From Cryobacterium lactosi (GTDB taxonomy: Bacteria; Actinomycetota; Actinomycetes; Actinomycetales; Microbacteriaceae), in assembly GCF_004403945.1 (NCBI RefSeq), contig NZ_SOHM01000018.1:107409-171408 (forward strand): a stretch of DNA of 64,000 nt, written 5' to 3'. The number at the start of each line of letters is the position of its first letter. Position 1 is the stretch's first letter. A program made the translations under genes and the position numbers. Positions 34,702 through 43,938 of this stretch are shown here, piece by piece. Below the pieces are notes generated by a model. It was not told the DNA's origin, did no database searches, and saw only the letters and a list, made by a program, of their open reading frames with translations.

Positions 34702-35682
34702 TCAGCCGGCGGCGTGGCCGGCGAGTTTGGCGGTGAAGTCGGCGAAGAGCAGTCGCAGGTCGAGCCGGGTGTACACCCGCATCGGCCGGGGGCCCTGCCG
34801 CGGGATCACGTCGTACGACCCGTCGGCCCGGATGCGCGGCACCGTGCGGGTGACGTAGGCGCTCGAGGAGGGATCGGCCTCGAATGACGACTGCAGCGCG
34901 GTCAGGAGCACGAGCGGGCTGTCGCCCAGGATGTACGTCTCGCCGATGTGCAGGCCGTGGCTGCCGGCCATCACGGCGACGCGGGCGAGGGCGTCGTAGA
35001 GGTGCGAGCCGATGGCGCCGTGCGGGCGCACATCCGTGAGCAGTTCGGCCCAGGAGAACAGCGTCTGCCGGTAGGCGTCGCGCGGCACCTGCCAGATGGG
35101 CATGAACGAGTCGAAGATCACCCGGGCGGCGGGGATGTCGATGGCGAGGTTGTACTCCGGCCCGTGTGAGCCCGGCGGCGGCACCGCCAGGCCGTCGTGC
35201 TCGGGGCCGCCGATCCAGATCAGGGTGAGCCTGGTGGCGATGCGCGGCTCGAGCAGGTACGCGCTGGCGATCTCAGTGAGACCGGCCCCGCAGGCCACGA
35301 ACAGCGGCAAGTCGGTGTCGGTGCGCATGGCCTCGGCGATGATGGCATCCGTAGCGGCCGAGCGGAGGGGCGAGAGCGGGTCGGTCATCCCCTGGTTCGA
35401 CCCAGTCAGGACCGGAATCGTGCCGGCTCGGCCGAGCAGCTCCAGCACGGTGGTGGCGGCCGTGGCGGCGTTGTCGGCTGTGTGCTCTGACGGGTCGAAC
35501 GGGTCGCCGGGTTTCAGGTGCGAACCGATGATCGAGCGGATCTCCACCGACGGCGACAGCACGTGGTGGGCAAGCTGCACGAGGCCGTCCGGGTCGCCGG
35601 AGAAGTCGTTGTCGATGATCACCCGGGCGCGCGGTTGCACGACCCGATGCAGCTCGGTCTCGAATGATGTCAACGCCGGCAC
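34702..35682 (-). CDS. Nucleoside hydrolase-like protein (IunH superfamily)
   Basis: 326 residues. The N-terminal calcium-binding cluster is DNDFSGDPDGL, a variant of the DTDPGxDD motif of inosine-uridine nucleoside hydrolases. Further family landmarks are VLTGSNQGM and LIWIGGPEHDG, and a later His/Asp-bearing region around GSHGLHIGETYILGDSPL. It probably cleaves N-glycosidic bonds of nucleosides or related riboside compounds. The altered first motif means substrate is uncertain. The start is GTG with AGGGAAG just upstream. It is the last gene of a (-) run but separated by 72 nt from the SDR gene. Confidence 0.85.
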   Translation of the reverse strand: MPALTSFETELHRVVQPRARVIIDNDFSGDPDGLVQLAHHVLSPSVEIRSIIGSHLKPGDPFDPSEHTADNAATAATTVLELLGRAGTIPVLTGSNQGMTDPLSPLRSAATDAIIAEAMRTDTDLPLFVACGAGLTEIASAYLLEPRIATRLTLIWIGGPEHDGLAVPPPGSHGPEYNLAIDIPAARVIFDSFMPIWQVPRDAYRQTLFSWAELLTDVRPHGAIGSHLYDALARVAVMAGSHGLHIGETYILGDSPLVLLTALQSSFEADPSSSAYVTRTVPRIRADGSYDVIPRQGPRPMRVYTRLDLRLLFADFTAKLAGHAAG

Positions 35683-35754
35683 CTTCCCTGAGTGGTATCT
35701 GACCCGTGGGGTTTTTCTGATGAGTGTAGTGGCGGCGGCGGGCAGGCGGCACCG

Positions 35755-36540
35755 CTACTGGGGCGCCATCCGGATGCCGCCGTCGAGGCGGATGGTCTCA
35801 CCGTTGAGCATCGGGTTCTCCACGATGTGGCGCACCAGGGCGGCGTACTCGGCCGGGTCGCCAAGCCGGGCCGGGTGCGGCACCTGGGCGCCGAGCGAGG
35901 CCCGGGCCTCCTCCGGCAGACCCCGCAGCAGCGGGGTGTCGAACAGGCCCGGCGCAATGGTCACCACGCGGATCAGCGAGCGGGCGAACTCCCGAGCCAA
36001 CGGCAAGGTCATCGCCGCGACCCCGCCCTTCGACGCGGCATACGCTGCTTGGCCGATCTGCCCGTCGAAGGCAGCGACGGATGCCGTGTTCACGATCACG
36101 CCGCGCTCCGGGGTGCCGGCAGCGATTCCGTCCCCGGCCCCGAGCGGCTCGGTGGCCTGCATGGCCGCGGCGGCCAGGCGCACCACGTTGAAGGTGCCGA
36201 GGAGGTTCACCCGCAGCACGCGTTCGAAGTCGGCCAGGGGCAGCGGTCCCTGCCGTCCCACGGCGCGGGCTGCGGGTGCGATGCCCGCGCAGTTGACCAC
36301 GATGCGCATCGGGGCCAGGGCGGCGGCGGCATCCACCGCGGCCTGCACATCGGCCTCAACCGTTACATCCCCGGAGCGGAATATGGCCGCAGTCAGCTCC
36401 GCCGCCCGTTCCGGCCCCGCCGTGCCGGGCAGGTCGAAGAGCACCACCTGTGCGCCGGCCGCGTGCAGGGCCTGCGCGGTGGCCAGGCCGAGGCCGGAGG
36501 CGGCGCCGGTGACGAGGGCGGAGCATCCGTCGATGCGCAT
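35755..36540 (-). CDS. Short-chain dehydrogenase/reductase (3-hydroxyacyl-CoA dehydrogenase-like)
   Basis: 261 residues. The Rossmann glycine motif is [15 protein letters not shown] near residue 10, with Asp after strand 2 (LFDLPG) indicating NAD. The active-site Ser region reads [14 protein letters not shown] and the YxxxK is YAASKGGV. Closest in feel to type II 3-hydroxyacyl-CoA dehydrogenases (HSD17B10-like). Its ATG overlaps the thiolase stop by 1 nt. The pair therefore probably carries out the last two steps of a beta-oxidation or acetoacetyl-CoA cycle. Confidence 0.9.
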   Translation of the reverse strand: MRIDGCSALVTGAASGLGLATAQALHAAGAQVVLFDLPGTAGPERAAELTAAIFRSGDVTVEADVQAAVDAAAALAPMRIVVNCAGIAPAARAVGRQGPLPLADFERVLRVNLLGTFNVVRLAAAAMQATEPLGAGDGIAAGTPERGVIVNTASVAAFDGQIGQAAYAASKGGVAAMTLPLAREFARSLIRVVTIAPGLFDTPLLRGLPEEARASLGAQVPHPARLGDPAEYAALVRHIVENPMLNGETIRLDGGIRMAPQ

Positions 36541-37802
36541 CAGAGCCGTTCGATGATGGTGGCGTTGGCCATGCCGCCGCCCTCGCACATGGTCTGCAGT
36601 CCGTACCGGCCGCCGCCGGCTTCGAGGCTGCCGAGCAGGGTGCCGAGCAGACGGGTGCCCGAGGAGCCGAGCGCGTGGCCGAGCGCGATCGCGCCGCCGT
36701 GGGCGTTGAGCTTGTCGAGGTCGGCGTGCAGTTCGCGCTGCCAGACCAGCGGCACGCAGGCGAAGGCCTCGTTGACCTCGTAGGCGTCCAGGTCGTGGAT
36801 GCTGAGGCCGCTGCGGGCCAGGATGCGCCGGGTGGCGGAGATCACGCCGGTGAGCATCAGCAGCGGGTCACTGCCGGTGACCGCGAAGCTGTGGAACCGG
36901 GCCCGCGGGGTGAGGCCGAGCGCGGCGGCGCGGCTGGCGCTCATGATCAGGGCCGCGGAGGCGCCGTCGGTGAGCGGCGAGGAGTTGCCGGCGGTGATCT
37001 GCCAGTTCACCTCGGGGAACCGCGCGGCGAGCTGGTCGGTGCGGAACGCGAGCGGCAAGTCGGCGAGGGTTTCGACGGTGCTTCGGCGGCGGATGGTTTC
37101 GTCGCCGACCACCTGGCGGCCGTCGGCGAGGGTCACCGGCAGCAGTGCCGCGTCGAAGTCGCCCCGGTCGGCGGCGGCCGCGGCGAGGCGGTGCGACCGC
37201 GCGGCGTACTCGTCGACTTCGGTGCGGGTGAGACCCCAGGTGGCGCTGATCAGCTCGGCGGAGACGCCCTGGCCCACCAGACCCTGCGGGTAGCGGGCGT
37301 GCATCAGGCGCCCGTGCGGGTCCTGGCTGGCGATCGCCGACCAGGCCGTGGGTGAGCCCCAACCTTCGGTGCGGCCGGCCGCGTCGGAGCCGCCGGGCGG
37401 GGTGGGTCCGCCCGCGGAACCGAGCGGGATGCGGCTCATCGACTCGACGCCGCAGGCGATGACGATGTCGTAGCTGCCGGCGATCACGCCCTGCGCCGCG
37501 AAGGTGGCGGCCTGCTGGCTGGAGCCGCACTGCCGGTCGATGGTGGTGCCGGGCACCGATTCGGGAAACCCGGCGCTGAGCAGCGCGGTGCGGGTGATGT
37601 TGGTGCTCTGCTCGCCCACCTGGGTCAGGCATCCGCCGATCACGTCATCGACCAGCGCCGGGTCGAGGTTGTTGCGGTTGACCAGGTCTTTCAGAACCCC
37701 GCCGAGCAGGTCGGCTGGGTGCACCCCGCTGAGCGCGCCGCCGGGCTTACCCCGGCCGGACGGCGTGCGGACAACATCGACGATGACGGCATCATTGCTC
37801 AT
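36540..37802 (-). CDS. Acetyl-CoA acetyltransferase (thiolase)
   Basis: 420 residues. The acyl-accepting Cys92 is in [10 protein letters not shown]. The His-containing loop is [16 protein letters not shown] and the second catalytic Cys is in [10 protein letters not shown] near the C-terminus. This is the degradative/FadA-like type that cleaves 3-ketoacyl-CoA to acetyl-CoA, or runs in reverse. It is cotranslated with the SDR gene. The start codon follows a TAGGCT hexamer at leaderless spacing. Confidence 0.95.
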   Translation of the reverse strand: MSNDAVIVDVVRTPSGRGKPGGALSGVHPADLLGGVLKDLVNRNNLDPALVDDVIGGCLTQVGEQSTNITRTALLSAGFPESVPGTTIDRQCGSSQQAATFAAQGVIAGSYDIVIACGVESMSRIPLGSAGGPTPPGGSDAAGRTEGWGSPTAWSAIASQDPHGRLMHARYPQGLVGQGVSAELISATWGLTRTEVDEYAARSHRLAAAAADRGDFDAALLPVTLADGRQVVGDETIRRRSTVETLADLPLAFRTDQLAARFPEVNWQITAGNSSPLTDGASAALIMSASRAAALGLTPRARFHSFAVTGSDPLLMLTGVISATRRILARSGLSIHDLDAYEVNEAFACVPLVWQRELHADLDKLNAHGGAIALGHALGSSGTRLLGTLLGSLEAGGGRYGLQTMCEGGGMANATIIERL

Positions 37803-37808
37803 GCCCCC

Positions 37809-37814
37809 AGCCTA
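37809..37814 (-). promoter_or_regulatory. Candidate -10 of the thiolase-SDR operon
   Basis: On the minus strand TAGGCT, then GGGGGC, then ATG 37802. The promoter lies in the 9-nt gap and the end of the upstream gene, so the thiolase pair can be transcribed separately. Confidence 0.55.
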
Positions 37815-38426
37815 TGGCTCCGGCTGCGATCCCGGCCGATGCACGGTGAGCAGCTGTGCAGACGCGGCCTGCAGAGGATGGCTCCGGTTGGGATCCAGCA
37901 GCAGCGCCGTCCCGGGTGCGGCCTCGACCCCGTCCACCCGCACGGTCCCCCGCAGTGTCAGCAGCAGCTGCGTTCCCGCGGCCAAAGCGGTGTCGGGCGG
38001 GGTCGTGCGGATGGCGAACTCGGGCGGCTCGGTGCCGGCGGCGAAGGTCAGCACGATGAGCGAACTCGCCCCAGGGGGTCGCAGCTTGGGCCGCTCGAAG
38101 TACACCGTGGCGGACAGCACCGGCATGACGTGGTCACGCCGGAGCACCCGGCTCGACTCGGTGTTGCGCACCGCGACCTGGGGCCCGGCGAGCCCGACCA
38201 CGAAGTGATGGGTGCCGGCCGGCCCGACCAGCAGGCCCGTGGAGTCCTTGATCTCGAGCACCCGGAGTTGCCAGCGCAGGGTGAGGTCGGGGTCGAGATC
38301 GGCCCAAACCTCGCGGGCGCTGCCTCTGCCCTGGTCCAAGCTCTGGCGGGGCAGGTCGGCGAACCTGATGCTGCGGGGCGGCACCCCGTCCGCGTCGACG
38401 CCGTCTTCTTCGGCCGCGATGCTCAT
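37812..38426 (-). CDS. HutD/Ves-like cupin protein (tentative)
   Basis: 204 residues. The pattern SLDQGRGSAREVWADLDP followed by LRWQLRVLEI, GTHHFVVGLAG and a late LLLDPNRSHPL resembles the HutD/Ves bicupin layout. In that family a G-x-T-R-E segment, a WRLS strand and a glycine turn recur. The match is by eye and weak. HutD-type proteins are linked to histidine use or stress, but no hut gene is nearby. It ends 9 nt before the thiolase start on the same strand. No clear ribosome site was seen, so the start is uncertain. Confidence 0.6.
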   Translation of the reverse strand: MSIAAEEDGVDADGVPPRSIRFADLPRQSLDQGRGSAREVWADLDPDLTLRWQLRVLEIKDSTGLLVGPAGTHHFVVGLAGPQVAVRNTESSRVLRRDHVMPVLSATVYFERPKLRPPGASSLIVLTFAAGTEPPEFAIRTTPPDTALAAGTQLLLTLRGTVRVDGVEAAPGTALLLDPNRSHPLQAASAQLLTVHRPGSQPEP

Positions 38427-38442
38427 CGGCCGGCCGACACAC

Positions 38443-38484
38443 AGATGTGCTGGATGGTTCGCAATTCAACCATCCAGCACATCT
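38443..38484 (-). terminator. Perfect 17-bp hairpin downstream of the ammonium transporter gene
   Basis: AGATGTGCTGGATGGTT and AACCATCCAGCACATCT pair perfectly across an 8-nt loop, beginning 41 nt after the amt stop. There is no T-tract. Its composition is less GC-rich than its surroundings, which hints at an acquired or selected element. Likely transcript end or 3' stabiliser. Confidence 0.75.
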
Positions 38485-38525
38485 CGGTGTTACGTGGGAC
38501 TTGGCTACTCGGAGGCCTCGGTGAC

Positions 38526-39794
38526 TCAGACCTTGGCGTCGGTGAGGACGTAGCCCTCTTCGCCGTGGACGACCGAGTCGATGCCCGCGATTTCGTCTTC
38601 GTTCTTGACGCGGAAGCCGATGGTCTTCTCGATGACGAAGGCGATGGCGAAGGCGAGGACGAACGAGTAGATGAGAACCGAGAACGCCGCGATGGCCTGC
38701 ACGAGCAGCTGGGTGCCGTCGCCGCCCAGGAACAGGCCGGTGCCGTTGGCGAAGAAGCCCAGGTAGAGGGTGCCGATGAGGCCACCGACCAGGTGGATGC
38801 CCACGACGTCGAGCGAGTCATCGAAGCCCAGCTTGAACTTGAGGTCGACGGCGATGGCGCAGACCGCACCGGCGATCACACCGAGCAGGATCGCCCAGAT
38901 CGGCTGCAGCGAGCCGCAGGCGGGGGTGATGGCGACCAGACCCGCGACAGCACCGGATGCGGCGCCGACCGAGGTCGGCTTGCCGTCGCGCACCTTTTCG
39001 ACCACGAGCCAGGCGAGCAGGGCAGCGGACGGGGCGGCGATGGTGTTGACGAACGCGAGGGCCGCGGTGCCGTCAGCGGCCAGCTCGGAGCCGGCGTTGA
39101 AGCCGAACCAGCCGAACCACAGGAGGCCGGCGCCGAGGAGCACGAACGGCGGGTTGTGAGGAACGTTGACGCCCTTCTGGAAGCCGACACGCTTGCCGAG
39201 CACCAGGGCGAGGGCGAGAGCGGCGGCACCGGCGTTGATGTGCACGGCGGTTCCACCGGCGAAGTCGATCGCGCCGAGGCCGAAGACATCCTGCAGGCCG
39301 TGGGTGATCCAGCCGCCGTAGGAGAAGCTGCCGTCCTCGGCCAGGCCGAAGTTGAAGACCCAGCTGGCGACGGGGAAGTAGACGACGGTCGCCCAGATCG
39401 CGGCGAAGATCATCCAGGAGCCGAACTTGGCGCGGTCGGCGATCGCACCGGAGATCAGCGCGACCGTGATGATGGCGAACGTGGCCTGGAAGGCGACGAA
39501 GGCGAGCGGCGGGTAAGCGGCGCCCTCCGGGATCTCCAGGGCGGCGGTCAGGCCGATGTTGGACCAGTCGATCGCCCACGGCGCCACGGTGCCCTCGGAT
39601 CCCGGGAACGCGATCGCGTAGCCGTAGATCACCCAGAGCACTCCGATCAGCCCGAGCGCGCCGAAGCTCATCATCATCATGCTGATGACGCTCTTGGCCT
39701 TGACCAGTCCGCCGTAGAAGAACGCCAGACCCGGCGTCATCAACAGGACGAGCGCCGCGGAAATCAATATGAAAGCAGTATTGCCTTGATCCAT
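38526..39794 (-). CDS. amt: Ammonium transporter (Amt family)
   Basis: 422 residues with 11 TM segments. Typical Amt marks are PGLAFFYGGLVKAKSVISMMMMSF near the N-terminus, the D(F/W)AGGTAVHINAG motif (IDFAGGTAVHINAGAAAL) with the first pore His, and the second pore His in VGIHLVGGLIGTL. It imports ammonium, usually under nitrogen limitation and with a PII protein, which is not adjacent here. AGAGAGG lies upstream of the ATG. A possible GlnR half-site about 90-100 nt upstream was judged too weak to call. Confidence 0.95.
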   Translation of the reverse strand: MDQGNTAFILISAALVLLMTPGLAFFYGGLVKAKSVISMMMMSFGALGLIGVLWVIYGYAIAFPGSEGTVAPWAIDWSNIGLTAALEIPEGAAYPPLAFVAFQATFAIITVALISGAIADRAKFGSWMIFAAIWATVVYFPVASWVFNFGLAEDGSFSYGGWITHGLQDVFGLGAIDFAGGTAVHINAGAAALALALVLGKRVGFQKGVNVPHNPPFVLLGAGLLWFGWFGFNAGSELAADGTAALAFVNTIAAPSAALLAWLVVEKVRDGKPTSVGAASGAVAGLVAITPACGSLQPIWAILLGVIAGAVCAIAVDLKFKLGFDDSLDVVGIHLVGGLIGTLYLGFFANGTGLFLGGDGTQLLVQAIAAFSVLIYSFVLAFAIAFVIEKTIGFRVKNEDEIAGIDSVVHGEEGYVLTDAKV

Positions 39795-39952
39795 CGTGAA
39801 AAACCTCTCTGCACGGACGCAGGAGTCGCGTCGGGTAGAAGCCACATTGGCAGGGCTCTGTTACACCCCGAGCAACACTTTGTTTCGAACACGTTCCAGA
39901 GAACGCCCGTGCGTAAACAACAGATGACGGCGGGCTCGGAGTCCCACGACAG

Positions 39953-40750
39953 TCAGCTGGAAAGTGCCCACATGGCGACGGCGCTGGCCGCCGCCACGTT
40001 TAGGGAGTCGATGCCGTGTTTCATCGGGATCTGCACCACGGAGTCCGCCGCGGCGAGCGCCTCGGCCGTGAGTCCCTCCCCCTCCGCGCCGAGGAGCAGC
40101 GCCAGGCGGGCGTGCTGTTCGCCGTGGAAATCGCGGAGGCTCACCGCTTTCGGGGTCAGCGCCAGTGCGGCGACGTGGAAACCGTGTTCGTCGAGCAGGT
40201 GCCGGGTGCTGGTCCAGTCGCCGACCCGGGTCCACGGGACCTGCAGGACGGTGCCCATCGACACCCGGATGGCACGGCGGTAGAACGGGTCGGAGCAGCG
40301 CGGGGTGACCAGGATCGCGTCGGCACCGATCGCGCCGGCCGAGCGGAAGATGGCCCCGACGTTGGTGGGGTCTGTGACGTTCTCGAGAATCAGGATGCGC
40401 CGGGCATCGGCCAGCAGCGCGGCCGGTTCGGGTAGCGCGGGCCGGTGCATCGCCGCGATCAGGCCGCGGTGCAGCACGTACCCGGTGAGCTCGGTCAGCA
40501 GCTCCCCCGCGCCCACGAAGATCGGCACGTCGTCGCCGACGAGCGCCCGGGCTTCATCGAGGGTGTTCGCCAGGGTGAGCACGGAGCGGGGACGGTGCCC
40601 CGCGCCGAGCGCTCGTTCGAGCACCAGCGCGGACTCGGCGATGTACAGGCCGTGCTCGGTGTCGCGCGCCTTCTTGAGCGCCACATCCGTCGACCGGGTG
40701 TAGTCGCCCAGCCGGGGGTCGCTCAGGTCATGGATCTCAACAATTGGCAC
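39953..40750 (-). CDS. TrmH/SpoU-family RNA 2'-O-methyltransferase
   Basis: 265 residues. The N-terminal substrate-binding domain (GLYIAESALVLERAL) precedes a SPOUT domain with motif 1 ENVTDPTNVGAIFRSA, motif 2 PRCSDPFYRRAIRVSMG and motif 3 LLLGAEGEGLTAEAL. It transfers methyl from SAM to the ribose of rRNA or tRNA. The Tsr/RlmB-like two-domain form suggests 23S rRNA, but the site cannot be told. GTG start preceded by a TAAGCT hexamer at 6 nt spacing, with no Shine-Dalgarno. Confidence 0.92.
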   Translation of the reverse strand: MPIVEIHDLSDPRLGDYTRSTDVALKKARDTEHGLYIAESALVLERALGAGHRPRSVLTLANTLDEARALVGDDVPIFVGAGELLTELTGYVLHRGLIAAMHRPALPEPAALLADARRILILENVTDPTNVGAIFRSAGAIGADAILVTPRCSDPFYRRAIRVSMGTVLQVPWTRVGDWTSTRHLLDEHGFHVAALALTPKAVSLRDFHGEQHARLALLLGAEGEGLTAEALAAADSVVQIPMKHGIDSLNVAAASAVAMWALSS

Positions 40751-40756
40751 CCCCCG

Positions 40757-40762
40757 AGCTTA
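40757..40762 (-). promoter_or_regulatory. Candidate -10 of the TrmH gene
   Basis: Minus-strand TAAGCT, CGGGGG, GTG 40750. The A2 palindrome lies immediately upstream. Confidence 0.55.
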
Positions 40763-40778
40763 ACGACCCTGCCACGGC

Positions 40779-40841
40779 CCGCGAACTGTGAGCTAAGCCC
40801 CTGAAATCGCGGGTTTTCGGTGCTTAACTCACGGTTCGCGG
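40779..40841. repeat. Family A intergenic palindrome, copy A2
   Basis: Arms CCGCGAACTGTGAG and CTCACGGTTCGCGG differ by one T/C. Inside are TAAGC/GCTTA and the shared middle GCGGGTTTTCGG. It lies between the tandem TrmH and dehydrogenase genes, 13 nt after the dehydrogenase stop. Confidence 0.92.
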
Positions 40842-40853
40842 ATGGGCGCGGGC

Positions 40854-42335
40854 CTAGTCGTAGTCGATGAACGGGTCGGGGGTGAGGGTGTATTTGGTGG
40901 AGAGGTACTCGTGGATGCCCTCGGTGCCGCCCTCCCGGCCGAGGCCGGACTGCTTGACCCCGCCGAACGGCGCGGCGGCGTTGGAGACCACACCCATGTT
41001 CAGCCCCATCATGCCGGTCTGCAGCCGCTCGATCATCCGCTGCCCGCGGGCGAGATCCTGGGTGAACACGTAGCTGACCAGCCCGTACTCGGTGTCGTTG
41101 GCGATCCGCACGGCGTCGTCCTCGTCGTCGAACGGCACGATCGACAGCACCGGGCCGAAGATCTCTTCACGCAGGATGGCACTGCCCGGCTTCACGCCGC
41201 TGATCACGGTGGGTTCGTAGAACGTGCCCGCCCGCTCCAGGGCCCGACCGCCGGTGAGCAGCGTCGCGCCGCGGCCGAGGGCGTCCTGCACGAGGGTGTC
41301 GGCCTTGGTCACGGCATCCGCGTTGATCAGCGGGCCGATCTTGACGCCGGTTTCGGTGCCGCGGCCCACGGTGAAATCGCTGACCGCCTCGGTGACCCGG
41401 CGGGCGAACTCCTCGGCCACGTCGCGGTGCACGATGAACCGGTTCGCGGCCGTGCAGGCCTGGCCCACATTGCGGAACTTCGCGGCCAGGGCGCCTTCGA
41501 CGGCGCGGTCCATGTCGGCGTCCTCGAACACCAGGAACGGGGCGTTGCCGCCGAGCTCCATCGAGGTGCGCAGCACGTTCTGCGCGGACTGCGCGATGAG
41601 CTTCTGGCCGACGCCGGTGGACCCGGTGAAGCTGAGCTTGCGCAGCCGGGGGTCGGCGATGATCGGCCCGGACACGGCCGCGGAGGTGGAGGTGGTGAGC
41701 ACGTTGACGACGCCGGCGGGCAGGCCGACCTCCTCGAACAGCTTGACCAGGTACAGCGTTGTGAGCGGGGTCAGCTCGGCGGGCTTGATCACCACGGTGC
41801 ACCCGGCCGCGAGCGCCGGCGCGATCTTGCGGGTCGCCATCGCCAGCGGGAAGTTCCACGGGGTGATCAGGAAACTGGGTCCGACCGGGTGCTGCGACAC
41901 GATCATGCGGCCGGTGCCCTCGGGGTTAGTGCCGTACCGGCCGGTGATGCGCACGGCCTCCTCGCTGAACCAGCGCAGGAATTCGCCGCCGTAGGCGACC
42001 TCGCCGTACGCCTCGGCGAGCGGCTTGCCCATCTCGAGCGTCATCAGCAGTGCGAACTCGTGTTTGCGCTCCTGCAGCAGCTCGAAGCTGCGGCGCAGCA
42101 CCTCTCCGCGCACCCGCGGCGGGGTGGCGGCCCAGGCATCCTGGGCTTCGACGGCGGCGTCGAGAGCGGCCAGGCCGTCGGCGACTCCGGCGTCGGCGAT
42201 GGTCTTGATCACCTTGCCCGTGGCCGGGTCGTGCACGGTGAGGGTGTTCCCGTCGGCGGCGGGCACCCACTGCCCGTTGATGTACAGCTCGTTGGGTACG
42301 TGCTGGAGCAGCTCTGCTTCGGTTACGTGCGCCAC
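40854..42335 (-). CDS. gabD: NAD(P)-dependent aldehyde dehydrogenase, succinate-semialdehyde type
   Basis: 493 residues. The Glu motif is SMELGGNAPFLVF and the catalytic Cys is in NVGQACTAANRF. The cofactor-binding GSTGVGQKL and the end segment PFGGVKQSGLGREGG are typical of GabD. It oxidises succinate semialdehyde to succinate in GABA breakdown; related aldehydes are possible. No gabT is adjacent. AGGAGG precedes the GTG start at normal distance, unlike the neighbouring leaderless genes. The call to GabD instead of another class of semialdehyde dehydrogenase is by overall pattern. Confidence 0.9.
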   Translation of the reverse strand: MAHVTEAELLQHVPNELYINGQWVPAADGNTLTVHDPATGKVIKTIADAGVADGLAALDAAVEAQDAWAATPPRVRGEVLRRSFELLQERKHEFALLMTLEMGKPLAEAYGEVAYGGEFLRWFSEEAVRITGRYGTNPEGTGRMIVSQHPVGPSFLITPWNFPLAMATRKIAPALAAGCTVVIKPAELTPLTTLYLVKLFEEVGLPAGVVNVLTTSTSAAVSGPIIADPRLRKLSFTGSTGVGQKLIAQSAQNVLRTSMELGGNAPFLVFEDADMDRAVEGALAAKFRNVGQACTAANRFIVHRDVAEEFARRVTEAVSDFTVGRGTETGVKIGPLINADAVTKADTLVQDALGRGATLLTGGRALERAGTFYEPTVISGVKPGSAILREEIFGPVLSIVPFDDEDDAVRIANDTEYGLVSYVFTQDLARGQRMIERLQTGMMGLNMGVVSNAAAPFGGVKQSGLGREGGTEGIHEYLSTKYTLTPDPFIDYD

Positions 42336-42409
42336 AAATTCCTCCTGAAGTCGTCACCGTCAAACCTACTCGCGCTCCGCCGGAGCGTGCCGTGCTGCAC
42401 GGGCCAGCC

Positions 42410-42880
42410 CTATTTCGGTCGGTCCGAGGCTCTCCCGGCCGGCAGGATGCCCAGGCAGAGCAGAAGGAACACCAGCTGCAGCACCGCGGTCGAGAAGTAC
42501 AACGTCATCAGGAACGCGTAGCCGGGCAGGAGCGCCACTTCCACGTAGATCCAGATGATCATGCCGAACCCGGCGACTCCGGCCGCGGCGGGGAACCACG
42601 GATGCCGCCGGTGCTGAAGCAGCACGGCCAGCGCCTGGGTGCCGCCCACGATCAGCAGCAGGATGAGCCCAGGGACGATGAAGGAGTCAAACGGGCTGTC
42701 GTCGAGGAGATACAGCGGCATGCCCAGCCCGTTGGCGAAGAGCAGCCCGATCCCACCGCTCAGCGCCGACAGGAGGTTGAACCAGCCGACGATCAGCAGG
42801 CCCAGCCACCACGACCGACGCGGTTGACCACGGTCGGTGCCGAGCACGGCGGGGCGAACGGATGCGGGAGGAGACGCCAT
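42410..42880 (-). CDS. Small integral membrane protein of unknown function
   Basis: 156 residues with four hydrophobic segments: SWWLGLLIVGWFNLLSALSG, FIVPGLILLLIVGGTQALAV, AAAGVAGFGMIIWIYVEVAL and YFSTAVLQLVFLLLCLGIL. No family recognised. ATG 42880 is preferred over a GTG 33 nt upstream because AGGATGG lies 5-6 nt before it. It is 74 nt upstream of the dehydrogenase gene on the same strand. Confidence 0.7.
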   Translation of the reverse strand: MASPPASVRPAVLGTDRGQPRRSWWLGLLIVGWFNLLSALSGGIGLLFANGLGMPLYLLDDSPFDSFIVPGLILLLIVGGTQALAVLLQHRRHPWFPAAAGVAGFGMIIWIYVEVALLPGYAFLMTLYFSTAVLQLVFLLLCLGILPAGRASDRPK

Positions 42881-42950
42881 GTCGCCATCCTGATCCCCGG
42901 TCGGGCGGGTCACAATCCCCCGCTCGGGTGGGTCGCGGCAATCCCGGCTC

Positions 42951-43009
42951 GCGAGAAGTCAGTTGAGGCCAGTTGGGGGCGCGCAGACTGGCCGCAACTG
43001 TCCTCTCGC
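42951..43009. repeat. Family C intergenic palindrome, copy C1
   Basis: Arms GCGAGAAGTCAGTTGAGGCC... and ...GGCCGCAACTGTCCTCTCGC pair over 23 nt with three mismatches around a GGGGGCGCGCAG-type centre. It lies 24 nt downstream of the anti-sigma factor stop. Confidence 0.88.
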
Positions 43010-43032
43010 CGGCTCGCGCCGGAGCGACGGGG

Positions 43033-43938
43033 CTAGAGGGTGTTCAGGGTGCCGCGCACGATCGAGTCACCCGAGTGGGCCGGGTTGCCGTCGGCGGGTT
43101 CGGCCGAGACATCCACCACCGGGAACTCGGCCAGGTCGACGCCCGCCGGAATGCTGAACCGGCCGGAGGACCCGTCGAGCAGCCCCACGCTCACCAGCCC
43201 GGTGGCGTCGGCGGTGAGCAGCCACACCTCGCGCAGCCCGTCAGCGTCGGCGTCGTCCAGGTCCACCACCACCTCACGGCGGCCGTCGGCGGCCTCCTCC
43301 ACCAGGGCGCTGCCGCTCGCCGTCCAGCCGGGCAACGCGTCGAGCTGGGCCTGGGCGATCACGGTCTCCGGCGCCGGAGCGCGGGTCGACTGCCACCAGG
43401 CTCCGCCGGCGACGCCGCCCACGAGGCCGACCGCGCAGGCCGCAGCGGCCACGGGCACCCACGAGCGCCGACGCCGGCGGATGCGCAGATCCGTGACGGG
43501 CGCCCGGCCTCGCTCCGGTCCCTCCGCCGCGGCGCCCGGAACGCCGGCCTCCGGGCCGGTTCCGGCACCCGTCGGGTCGGCCGGGTCCGCCAGGTCGGCA
43601 GCGGTCGGTTCGGCCGGGGGCGGTGCGAACAGGCTCTGGTCGGCAATCGCCGGTTCGGCGTCGGTGAGCGCACTGCCGGTCACGTCGGCGGCCAACCGCG
43701 GCGGCGTAGCCACCGCGTCGGAGAGGCCGAGAGCCGAGTGGATGCGGCCCCACACCGCATCCGCCGGGGTGACGAGGTCGACGCTGCCGGCGCTGCGGCC
43801 GATCAACACGGTGCGGCGCAGCGCATCCAGCTCACCGGTGCAGCCCGGGCAGGCGGCCAGGTGCTCGCGTTCGGCGGCGCTGAGCTCGAGCTCGGCGAGC
43901 GCGACGAGGGCGAGCGTGTCGCGGTCAAGATGCGTCAT
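43033..43938 (-). CDS. Anti-sigma factor, RskA family
   Basis: 301 residues. A cytoplasmic N-terminus carries the zinc-binding H-x3-C-x2-C motif (REHLAACPGCTGEL). A long Ala/Pro-rich linker, one TM helix (VPVAAAACAVGLVGGVAGGAWW) and an extracytoplasmic RskA domain ending in GDSIVRGTLNTL follow. It should hold the sigma factor inactive until proteolysis of the membrane part. Its ATG lies 14 nt inside the end of the sigma gene, giving matched translation of the pair. Confidence 0.92.
   Translation of the reverse strand: MTHLDRDTLALVALAELELSAAEREHLAACPGCTGELDALRRTVLIGRSAGSVDLVTPADAVWGRIHSALGLSDAVATPPRLAADVTGSALTDAEPAIADQSLFAPPPAEPTAADLADPADPTGAGTGPEAGVPGAAAEGPERGRAPVTDLRIRRRRRSWVPVAAAACAVGLVGGVAGGAWWQSTRAPAPETVIAQAQLDALPGWTASGSALVEEAADGRREVVVDLDDADADGLREVWLLTADATGLVSVGLLDGSSGRFSIPAGVDLAEFPVVDVSAEPADGNPAHSGDSIVRGTLNTL

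Noticed and set aside
39882..39897. GlnR-type site upstream of amt (minus GGAAC-N6-GAAAC)
   Set aside because: One half-site deviates (GGAAC in place of GTnAC), and the second a/b pair is missing; could be chance.
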